16,033 bases of DNA, from contig JADIIX010000288.1 in the NCBI GenBank assembly GCA_027604505.1, positions 1 through 16,033 on the forward strand. The letters run 5' to 3'. Positions 1 through 8,392 of the stretch are shown here, in pieces. The translations under genes and the position numbers were made by a program. Position 1 is the first letter of the stretch, and each line of letters opens with the position of its first letter. The notes below the pieces were generated by a model. That model saw only the letters and a list, made by a program, of their open reading frames with translations, made no database searches and had not been told where the DNA came from. This stretch comes from Gonapodya sp. JEL0774 (lineage: Eukaryota; Monoblepharomycota; Monoblepharidomycetes; Monoblepharidales; Gonapodyaceae).

Positions 1-229
1 ACCGACATCGGGTAAATTTATCCGAGTTTACCCTTTTATCCGACGTACTAGTCCAGTCGTCCCGGGGAGGGGAGGTACGAGAAGTCCCGGGAAACCACTG
101 GGGGCACGCAACCGACCCACGAATTCAAATTTACAGCCCTCTGTGAGTTTATATTGTGCGCCCCAGGTCTGAGGGAGGCCTAATTTTAATTATTATGATG
201 GGGCAAAGGTGTCCTATATAAAATTGTCG

Positions 230-400
230 GTTTCGGGCTGTACTACGATGGTGGGGGGGGCTCAACACGGAACACTTGAAGCTTCGGTCGCGGGTACAAC
301 ACTGCTGCTCAAGCCATCGTGGTTGCGATCAACGTTTGAAGCATTGATTTTGGTATTTCTGACGTGCGTTTGGTATGACATTTCCCCAAGGTCACTTCCG
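230..400. repeat. Partial diverged repeat copy 1
   Basis: This stretch shares an ordered series of short blocks with 650-810 and 1470-1590: a GATGGT/GATAGTTGGGT-like block, a CTTTGAAG-like block, ACAACACTGCTGnTnnAG, and GGTATGACATTTCCCCAAGG, which recurs at 792 as GGCATGACAGATCCCCAAGA. Offset to the second copy is about 418-420 bp. The copies are clearly diverged, so this is an old duplication. No coding potential is visible. Confidence 0.6.
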
Positions 401-404
401 CCTG

Positions 405-810
405 TTACCAATGTCTCCCTTTAAGCGACAAGACGCGCGAATCATACCATCTCTCTTCAAGCGACAACACACTCCAGCATATGTCCCCGTCGGAGCTACC
501 CAGAAAAATGTGAATTGCTCTGAGGGGTGTCTTCCGTTTGTGACCAGGACGCTGAGCACGCATTCCGTATGTTCGGCTGTCACCGGTTTATTACTTGCGC
601 CAAGATTTTGTCATTGCTGGTCGGCTCACCACCTTCATTGGAGGGGGACGTTCATGTCTATTATGATGGTTGGGTAGGCTGAACGTGACCCTTTGAAGTT
701 TGGTGTCGCTGGGACAACACCGCTGGTTGAGTCATTGCCGTGCAATTTGCATCTGAGCTGTTGGTGTTGATTAACACTGACATGAGCGTTTGGCATGACA
801 GATCCCCAAG
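405..810. repeat. Diverged long repeat copy 2
   Basis: This copy matches 1205-1600 in the same order over about 400 bp. The best block is 523-745 against 1332-1560. Shared landmarks are GGGGTGTCTTCC (527 and 1334), TATGTTCGGCTGTCAC (568) against TATGTTCGGCCGTCAC (1378), ATTACTTGCGCC (590) against ATTATTTGCGCC, and GCTGGTTGAGTCAT (721 and 1546). The first 60 bases also hold a short internal duplication around two AAGCGACAA words (423 and 460). It could be a dead element or simply duplicated intergenic DNA. Confidence 0.7.
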
Positions 811-1204
811 ATCCCCTCAAACCCTTGTGTCGGATCTCGATCCCGGATGCGGTGGGTACTGAATTCTACGCGAAGCGCAGGGTGCAATGGTGAACACTGA
901 GCAGTCTCCTCGTGGCGCACTCCAGAAACGTTCTGGTTTCCATGTCCGGGACGTCTAATGCTCGCCAAGAATCCGACAACCAAAGAGACCTGTGAGTCAA
1001 TATTTCTAAAGTTTTGACAGGCCGGGAAGGATGTATATTCTCATTAGCATGCCTCCATCCAGTACCACGATCAAGATAAAATTTATCGAACGTGTTAGTC
1101 CGTCAAGGGGTTGAAGAGTTCACGGGTGGACGGTCGGTATGATATTTTCTGGGGAAGTGTTTACACTGAAGATGCCATCCCTGCGTCGAACCGTTATCGC
1201 GTGC

Positions 1205-1600
1205 TACAGGTGTGCCACATTTCCTTTCAAGTGACAAGACGCTCAAGCTTTCATTGTCGTTGTGACTCCTCAGAAAGAGCAGTATTACATCCCCATCCAT
1301 GCTAGAAGGATGAGTATTGTTTTGACTTTTGGGGGGTGTCTTCCTGTTGTAACCGTCATACCAAGCAGTCACCCCGTATGTTCGGCCGTCACTGGGGTCA
1401 TTATTTGCGCCGAGTTTTTGTCTTCATGTAATGGTCGGTTCACCCCAATCATTGCAGGGGGATGTTCAGTCTACTTTGATAGTTGGGTGGACTGAACGTC
1501 ACGTCGTTACACTTTGAAGGTCGGTGGTGTCGGGGGGACAACAGTGCTGGTTGAGTCATCATGGTTGCGCTCTGTTTTTTTTTGACAAGTTGTCTTGAGC
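1205..1600. repeat. Diverged long repeat copy 3
   Basis: This is the partner of 405-810, offset by about 810-824 bp, nearly twice the ~418-bp offset between the 230-400 and 650-810 copies. That suggests a tandem array of a ~412-bp unit in which the unit around 830-1200 has decayed beyond easy recognition. The landmarks occur in the same order and orientation. No terminal inverted repeats or protein domain were seen, so no mobile element family can be named. Confidence 0.68.
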
Positions 1601-1944
1601 GTGTGTGGCTCCATTTCATCGCCCATAAAGTAAACGGTTGTAGATGTATACATTACGCAAACGTCATCATATTATCACTACTTCGATTTGCATTTGAAGT
1701 TTCAATATTCCCGAACTCCGTCCCCAGTGAGGACGGAACACCACTGATTATCGGCATAATCGGACGTAGTTCAGACCGTTCGTTGAAGAGCTCGGTAATG
1801 AAATATTATTATGTGCCAATGAAGAATTACAGTTGACTACATACTGTGCAAACTACATATATCAGATGGTTCGGAACCGTCGCAGATTGACCCACGCAGC
1901 CGATCCAACAACAAATTTGTGAAAAGGCATTCCACATCTGCCGA

Positions 1945-3439
1945 ATGTCGAAGCCTGATTTCAAAGTCGATGATATTCCTGACCTGACCGGCAAGGTTGC
2001 TATAGTGACTGGTGAGTTGTACACTTCCCGCTAAAATTCCCTTGGGCGGGTGTAGCGAGCCGAAAGAACCACAATCATCAGTGTTGCAATCTCGGATCAA
2101 CTGATTCATGGCCTTTTTACCGTCCAAATTGTCGATCCAGGTGCATCTGCTGGTATCGGAAAGGAATCTGTCCTGCAGCTTGCGAAGAAAAATTGTCATG
2201 TGATTCTTGCTGTCCGATCACTCTCGAAGGGCGAAGATGTTGCCCAGGAAATCAGGATGCAGGCTCCAGAATCGAAAATTGAAGTCGCGTCGCTGGATTT
2301 GGCGGATTTGGCGTCCGTGAAGAAGTTTGCAGACGAGTTCATGGCGAAAGGATTGCCTCTACACATTTTGATGAACAACGCTGGCGAGTAGACGCAATTT
2401 AAGTCGCTTTCTTTCATAGCTGACAGCTTATAAATTTTTAGGTATCTCTTTCATGAAGTTCTCCCTTACAAAGGATGGTTACGAGAACCAATGGCAGGTG
2501 AAAAGTTACTCAAGGCAGGCCGTTCCCAGAAGTGACAGTTCTCATTCGTGTGGTTCTGTTTTTCAGTCAAATCATCTCGGCCATTTTTTCCTAACCCTTC
2601 TCCTCCTCCCCCTCATGCGGGAAACTGCCTCTCCCACGTCACCGGTAGTGATACACAATGTTTCTTCCTTGTCCGCGTATGATTCATATAAGAACGGGGT
2701 TCTTTCGAAAGATGAGATCAATGATGAAAAGATCTACTCTCCAGGAAAGGCGTATGGGCAAAGCAAAGTGAGTTAAGCTCTGGTCTGTGGGAGAAACGAA
2801 AATATAGGAAAACTGACCCAACTTCGTCCCTCTGCCATATTGGAATAGCTGGCACAAGTTGCTTTTACTCGAGAACTGGCCAGTCGCCTCGGCCCCGACT
2901 CAAACATCACCGTGACTGCATGTCACCCAGGCAGTACGTGCCGGCTCTTCGCTCTCAATCGATTGTAAGATCTCATCTTCAAATTCATCATTTATGTTTC
3001 CTGTTTTCTCTTTGAAGCTATGATACGTACGGAGATCACGACAAAGGTTGATGCCAGTTTAATCGTAAATGCGATCGCGAGATTGGTTTCTTGGACAATT
3101 GGACCAACTGTTCCCCAAGGCGGTGAGTACAAACTGTCAGTGTCTTCTAAGATTTATATTTCCTTACCTGCTGGTTCATAAATCCTCTCTGGTGAACTCT
3201 TCGTTCCACTTGGTTAAGCCCTCACACAACTCTATCTGTCCACAACCCCTCTGTTCCCCAACCTGATGGCCAAAAACCCCATAATTTCTGGTTCTTATTT
3301 TACCTACATTTGTAAGCATGTGGATCTGAAACCCACTTCCTGGCTAGCAAGCGACGAACTGGCCAAGCGGGTTTGGGCATTGAGTGAACAGCAGATTCAA
3401 GACAAAGGCTTTGTTTTGCCTGAGGTGGCGAAGTTGTGA
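1945..3439 (+). CDS. Short-chain dehydrogenase/reductase, retinol-dehydrogenase/WWOX-like
   Basis: Seven exons fit: 1945-2011, 2141-2383, 2442-2497, 2567-2767, 2849-2933, 3018-3122 and 3219-3439, giving 325 aa, a normal SDR length. The Rossmann cofactor motif TGASAGIG (residues 22-29) is split by intron 1. NNAG is at 101-104 and NHLGHF at 124-129. The catalytic serine lies in VSSLSAY (about 154-160), the YxxxK pair is Y185/K189, and HPGT with MIRTEI follows. Members reduce or oxidise carbonyl/alcohol groups with NAD(P)H; the substrate cannot be read from sequence. The start is the first ATG before the DLTGKVAIVTG strand. Intron 3 (2384-2441) must use a GC donor, because every other choice breaks the frame. 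No signal peptide is seen, so it is probably cytosolic or membrane-associated. The next gene follows on the same strand after 132 bp. Family certain, exact function unknown. Confidence 0.93.
2384..2441 (+). other. GC-AG intron in the dehydrogenase gene
   Basis: This 58-bp intron begins GCGAGT and ends TTTTTAG. Splicing here restores NNAG-ISFMKF, whereas reading through hits TAG at 2389. The nearby GT at 2388 would shift the frame and meet a TGA. The rest of the donor matches consensus, as is usual for the minor GC-AG class handled by the major spliceosome. Confidence 0.85.
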
Positions 3440-3571
3440 TAGGCTTCTCAGGATACCTACAGCAAAGCAAAGTAATAGATGGCGTCTACAAAAAATTGAT
3501 GCACACAACAAGAAAACTATCACATACACACCCTGCCGGTAAATCCATTAAACAGACGGTCTCTGTCTGCG

Positions 3572-4845
3572 ATGTCTGCATTTTTCGTTCGCCAGATACC
3601 TCGACTGGTGTATCAACCGGCGTTAGAGGCATCCTGTCGTCGCATTCAACATGCACACCTCCATGCAACATCCCCAGCCCGCACCCTTCTCCCTTGGTCT
3701 CGGAAGCCTTCCACACGTGATCCCCGCAAGATGAGGACCGGTGTGAAGCGGACGGGACATCCGGGACCCCCTGTTTCCCAACGCCCCCCTCCAACCCGAA
3801 CCATTCTGCCCTTTCTCGCTTCCAAGAGCACTCCGTCGCCTCCTCCGGTATTTGAAGGAAATCTTGAGGCCACTCTTGCATCACACTATGGGCGCATTCA
3901 GGGGAAAGGGTGGTGGGACGAGGAGCATTTGTCCCGAAGGTTGTATGCCGAGCAGCATGCAGCCGCAACTGTGGGACTCCAACTACCCGAACCTCCATCG
4001 TCGCGTGGACCTTACCATCGAAGCCATTTTACCCGATCTGAAGTGAACTTTGTCCTCGCAGATGTACCCGCTGCGATGGCCGCTGAGGCATCGGACCCTT
4101 TGGCAGAAACGAGACTCGCGGAGCGAGCGGAGCTGGTGCGGAGAGTGACGACCTTGGAGAATGCGGGACAGCGGGAGGTTGCGGGATTCAATGTGCGGCG
4201 GGTGCGAGACGTCTTTGGGAGGGGGAGCTCAGACACGGGAAGCCCAGAGGTTCAAGGTGAACGTTACTCTGTATCCCCCTTGCTGAAAACTCATCAGCTC
4301 ATCTGTATCATTGCTTCATGCGATTTAACTTCTTTTCCCTTGTCGTCGCATGTTGTCTTGGCGCTCCATTCAATCGCAACTGTACTTTCTTCCAGCCTCC
4401 ATCTTCACTGTGCGTATTCTTAATCTGGAAAATCACCTCACCACATGTACTCAGCGAGATGTGGCTGCGCGACGGAAACTGAACGATTATGTTGAGAAGA
4501 GAAGAAAGATACTTCTTTATCTGAAACGAACGGTGAGTAGGCACGACGTTGGTGGGAACTGCAACTGGAACTCCTGTAAAATGAATCTGAGAAGGGCCTC
4601 TTGGACTCATTTTGTGGAGTGTGAAGAACCTTTATTATCAGGATGCAAAGGTCGTTTACTCCCTCGTGTTCGCTCCTTGTTTGATACCCGTTTCACTGAT
4701 CGAGTTTCTGGCGCGTCTTTGCGGCACTTCGCCCTTCCGAAACACCGTCATCTGCTCTCTTAATCCACTGTGCTAGAACCTCCCCCGTTTCGTGGAGGTT
4801 TCCAAAGCCCTGGGTATCGATCCCAACTCCATAATAGGCCGGTAG
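3572..4845 (+). CDS. Mitochondrial small ribosomal subunit protein uS15m
   Basis: Three exons, 3572-4256, 4396-4532 and 4777-4845, give 296 aa. The C-terminal ~85 residues are a full S15 domain: DTGSPEVQ, then RILNLENHL, an RRKLNDYVEKRRKILLYLKR helix, and a last exon of 22 residues (RFVEVSKALGID) that aligns without gaps to the bacterial S15 C terminus. S15 binds 16S-type rRNA early in small-subunit assembly. About 200 residues precede the domain; the first ~55 are rich in R, S, A and H with almost no acidic residues, as expected for a mitochondrial presequence. Yeast calls the counterpart Mrps28. Intron 2 is 244 bp; a tempting short exon at 4632 inside it gives no S15 similarity and was not used. 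A nuclear gene, with the product acting in the mitochondrial matrix. Confidence 0.95.
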
Positions 4846-5627
4846 GCTCTCTCCTATCTTAATCTGTGAGAGGCGTTGCAGAGGTGTCACGATTCGTGTT
4901 GCACGACCTGTCGCTAGCCAATAAACACCACGACTTATGAATTCGTATACATGCATACCGCCCGAAATGACTAATTTTTGACTGCGATTTATGCATCTTC
5001 AAAGTCGCGTACACGGGCCGGAGGGACTTAGTTCGCAAGAAGTCTCCCGGCCTCCCTTCGGTCAAATAGGGATAGGTTCTTTCGTCGCTAGCTTTTCATG
5101 GGTTGTTCCGCATAGGACAACTGACTCAAAACTGATGCTGATGCCCTCACAAAATCATTCGTCCTTGCTGCGCCTGTCCCTGCTTCCCGTGTCCTCGCTT
5201 CTCCCGAACTTCTTTCCCGTGTCCTTGCTCTTCCCGTCCTCGCTTCTCCTGGATGCTTTTCCCGTCCTCCCGTCTCCCATACTTGCTTCCCGTGTCCTTG
5301 CTTCTAACGTAACCCCTCCCCAGCACAAACTCAACTTGGGGGTTTCGTCGGTCGCATATTAAAGTCGGCTGCAGAACACCTGTGCAGACATATATAGGTC
5401 TATCGAGTGTCAGGTGCGGTGGGTTTAATTGCGTGAGGTCAGATTCGATTAGTCGTCTGGGCTCCAAAATTTGCAGCCGATCTTCAACACAATTCGAAAC
5501 AACCTTACTGACACGAATTGGCACTGTAACGATTGTCGTTGCAGAGAATAAGGGTGGGAAGACTTCGATCTGCCGGAAAACTGAATTCATCCTTCCATTG
5601 GGTCGTATTCGCATCGATATCAGCATC
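4846..5627. other. Intergenic region between uS15m and LrgAB genes
   Basis: No domain-bearing ORF was found on either strand. It holds the CT-rich repeat at 5155-5310 and presumably the promoter and 5' UTR of the LrgAB gene. The LrgAB frame stays open upstream to an ATG at 5382, but those extra residues look non-conserved and I treat them as untranslated leader. Confidence 0.6.
5155..5310. repeat. CT-rich minisatellite-like repeat
   Basis: The word TTCCCGTGTCC(T/C)(T/C)GCT recurs in degenerate form around 5186, 5213 and 5287, with shorter TTCCCGTCCTC versions between. The plus strand is strongly pyrimidine-biased. Antisense translation gives only a KRG/EQGHGK low-complexity string. It is probably a replication-slippage product; its place 320-470 bp upstream of the LrgAB start would also suit a pyrimidine-rich fungal promoter tract. 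Confidence 0.7.
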
Positions 5628-8204
5628 ATGACAGTTCTCCAAGTCGTCCGATCCCGCACTGTCCGCCATCTTCGCAAGTACAGGCGCAGACTCTGGGAGA
5701 ATTGGATCCAGACACCCCCAACTATTTTCGCATTCTGGATGCTAATGTGGGGCATCAATCAATCTCTGACAGCCTTTGGTCTCTCGTTTCCTCCAAGTGT
5801 GGGTGCCAATATTTGTAATAACCATCTATGATTATCCGTTCCGTGTAATATCGTGTTGCAATTCTCGTTCCAGGTAATTGCCTTACTCGTGATTTTCTGT
5901 CTTCTCCTTATCTGTGACAGATTGCTGCCGAGAACAATCATGAATGCCATTCTCTACTTGTTTCACCCTGGCTGCTGCTTTTTGCTCAAGTGGATGGCAG
6001 TGTTGTTTTCGCCTGCACTGGTGACCATCCCCCAGATGCCATTTATAGGGTTGATTGAGGTCCTCAAGGTCTCTGCAGTGTTCGGTGAGGTCTTCGCGAT
6101 GTTGACATAATCTCTTCATACCTGTGATTTGTGTGTCACTGGCTACATTTTCTGTAGTAGTGGGCCTGTTCGTGTTCATTCCTTTCGCTGCATATATCGC
6201 ACTTGGAGCAAAGCGAATTGCTGCATTTTGCGAAGGACTACGAGCTTCAGATCCAAAGACTACTGAGTCTTATCGTGCAGATAGCGTGAACGATCGAATT
6301 CCGTTCTCTAATAAGGGAGACCGTATGCAGGCGGTCCCTGAACAGGATATAACAGAACCGTTGTTGGTACTCCCTACCCCTGTATGGCCACCGCCTCCAG
6401 GAGCAGCAAGTGAACTGGAGATTGAAAGTGACGAGGAAGAGGAGGGAATGACTACCGTTGGTGGTGAAGAATCGATGTTGAGAAAGTTTGAGAATGGTTC
6501 CGTTACAACAGGTATTCTCCATGCGAGATTGAGCGATCCTCTCACACGTCAGATGGAATGGTTCACATTTATTCTTTGCGTTTTGGTTTGGTATGGAAGC
6601 CTCCCCACGTCGTCCATCGAAGGTGTCGCAGTTCTTCGAGGCATTCCCAACTTCTCGGGACCCACCATCGTTCGACTTTGACCATCCTGTTTCCGAAATA
6701 GTCGACGAGACCCTCTCAGCACACTCTGCTCCGTCGCTCATTCGAGCCTCTTCGAAAGAAGTGCTCGAATCGGATCGCGGCGCCGGCGACGCCTCTAGTG
6801 CATTGCAACCCGATCCTGTGCGCAATTCTGGTATCCCTCGCAAGTCTATTGACCCGAGCGGAAACACTGTAATATCAAATCATGCCATTGCAGTAAAGCG
6901 GGGATCATCACGTCCTCTCACGGTTCACGTCTTCACCTTCGTGGCAATCTTTCTTGTTTCACTCTCCATCTACGCCGCGAAAGGGATCGTAACCCCAGCT
7001 TTGTTATCATGGAATATTCTTGCCTACTTTTTGGGGATGTACTTACCCGATCGCTTCAAGAAAGTCTTCCATCCTTTGCTCACATGCGTTGTATTGACGT
7101 GGGCCGGTATTGCCGCACTGGGGGCAGTCACGGGTTCGGGATTCGTTCAAGGTATATTGTCCGCAAGATTTTTGCGCCTTGGAGAGTTAACACTGTTGTG
7201 TGCTGAATGTGTCCGTTTCCTGATGCTGACAGCAATCAAACTCTATAGCAACGGATTCAAGGTCGGTGTCCAGCCAAAACCTGGACTTACCACACACATC
7301 TCGTACCTTTATCGTTTCTTTGAAAGTATCTGCTATTCTTCTCACCTCCTGCGGATACCCCACGGTCACTGCCCGGTGCCGGAGACGTCCTGTTATCAAT
7401 GCTCGATGCAAGGTGAGCAGCTCGTGTTTTTTCCCACTCAAGTGGACGAATGTCTGCTTCATCCCCCGTTTGGTGTGGAATTTAGTGTTGTTGCTCTTGC
7501 TTTCAAAATGTACGAGCACCGGCTGCTGCTCGCAAAGCGAGTGAGTGACTTAGATCAACTACGCACCTGGTGATGATAACAATCGCTAAAATCTTTCCTC
7601 AATCCACTGAGAACAGGGGTTTGAGATCATTTTTACTGTGGCTACCATATCTTTTTGTGCAATCTGGTTTCACGTTCTGTTCTCGCGACTGTTGGGGCTG
7701 AACAAATTCATTGCTCTCGCTATGGGGCCTCGGTGAGATGTTCATCACGTTTATCACCCTGTAGCCAATAATTGATTGACTTGCGCGGAACTTGCAAGCT
7801 TCGTTACGACACCTCTTGCCATACAAGCAGCAACATCACTTGGTGCTCAGAGTTCACTCTCTGCGACACTTGTTGTTTTGACAGGCATTCTCGGTGCCAT
7901 TGTTGGTCCATCAATACTCAAAATTTCTCGAGTTGATATGTGTAAGTTTATGGCAGACGGCTTCTCGCACACACAACCACCTTGCTCACATATTCTGCGT
8001 ATGATATCCACAGCAGATTCCCTGTTGGTTGGTCTGGCGACAGGATCTACCTCCCACGGTATCGGGACGTCGAGCCTTCTCGTCAGTTTCCCAGATGCCG
8101 CTGCAGTCTCATCGGTGGCATTCCTCTTATCTGGGGTTCTCACCGTTGCCTTGACTAAGGTGCCTCCCTTACAGGCAGCGTTGATTGCCGCTGCAGGAGT
8201 CTAG
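5628..8204 (+). CDS. LrgA-LrgB fusion membrane protein, PLGG1-like
   Basis: Ten exons fit: 5628-5798, 5874-6084, 6158-6511, 6600-7151, 7233-7261, 7327-7412, 7486-7540, 7617-7732, 7799-7941 and 8014-8204; 635 aa. Residues ~25-165 hold LrgA/CidA-like membrane helices (LLKWMAVLFSPALV, VVGLFVFIPFAAYIALGAKR). A hydrophilic linker (~165-350) has an acidic patch (ESDEEEEG). Residues ~350-632 are LrgB: GAGDVLLSMLD, VVALAFKMYEHRLLLAKR, FVTTPLAIQAATSLG, LTGILGAIVGPSI and the signature GLATGSTSHGIGTSS. Bacterial LrgA and LrgB are separate proteins tied to murein hydrolase control and pyruvate transport. Plant PLGG1 fuses them and carries glycolate/glycerate across the plastid envelope. The basic N terminus (RSRTVRHLRKYRRR) may direct it to mitochondria, which is inference. 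Substrate in this fungus unknown. The least certain joins are around the 29-bp exon and the 6512-6599 intron. Confidence 0.9.
7233..7261 (+). other. 29-bp micro-exon in the LrgAB gene
   Basis: This tiny exon, between introns 7152-7232 (GTATAT...CTGACAG) and 7262-7326 (GTCGGT...GAAAG), is supported only by phase and fit. It joins GSGFVQ to AIKLYSNGFK and then leads in frame to the PGAGDVLL exon. One longer intron would also bring the frames together if another acceptor were used. Confidence 0.6.
7942..8013 (+). other. 72-bp in-frame intron in the LrgAB gene
   Basis: The donor is a perfect GTAAGT and the acceptor is CCACAG. Removal gives RVDMSDSLLVGLATGS, which matches the LrgB family (R.RDP.ARG.A..S.AHG). 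The intron is a multiple of three with no stop, so retention would insert 24 residues between conserved blocks without breaking the frame. Confidence 0.85.
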
Positions 8205-8392
8205 CTCGAACGAACGCCATCTGAAGCATTGCTACTCACTGGCGGGCACTTCATTCTGCCACCTTCTGCACTTGGTAGTCCTGGCGTTTTGGCCATGTAA
8301 GATACGTCGTCATTTGCAATTACAATGCATGTTCGTTTAGAATAGAAGACAAGAGTTTTGCATTCGTCTTGAAATCATGATCAAGATGGACA

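Larger units (their letters stand above)
1..1944. other. Gene-poor region with diverged repeats
   Basis: No reading frame here shows a recognisable domain, and the short ORFs on both strands overlap one another without coherent composition. Much of 230-1600 is a degenerate tandem repeat, listed separately. The first 200 bases have GGGG/CCCGGGA-rich patches and nothing identifiable. The last ~300 bases before 1945 should contain the promoter and 5' UTR of the dehydrogenase gene, but no clear TATA element could be assigned. Confidence 0.6.

Noticed and set aside
1945-3439. Dehydrogenase as a pseudogene because of stops at 2389 and after 2767
   Set aside because: All stops fall inside introns with fitting splice sites, and the spliced CDS is 978 bp with complete catalytic motifs.
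3486-3998. Minus-strand ORF of 170 codons over the uS15m start
   Set aside because: Antisense to the uS15m presequence region, with no recognisable motif.
4632-4776. Extra uS15m coding stretch starting GATGCAAAGG
   Set aside because: Its translation has no S15 similarity, whereas the 22-codon exon at 4777-4845 aligns to the S15 C terminus without gaps.
5382-5627. Upstream in-frame start for LrgAB at 5382
   Set aside because: The 82 extra residues look unlike the family and begin beside a repeat; the start at 5628 puts a short basic leader before the first membrane helix.
6247-6867. Minus-strand ORF of 206 codons, and another at 5147-5758
   Set aside because: Both are antisense to LrgAB exons or to the CT-rich repeat and show no domain; the plus-strand model has clear family motifs.
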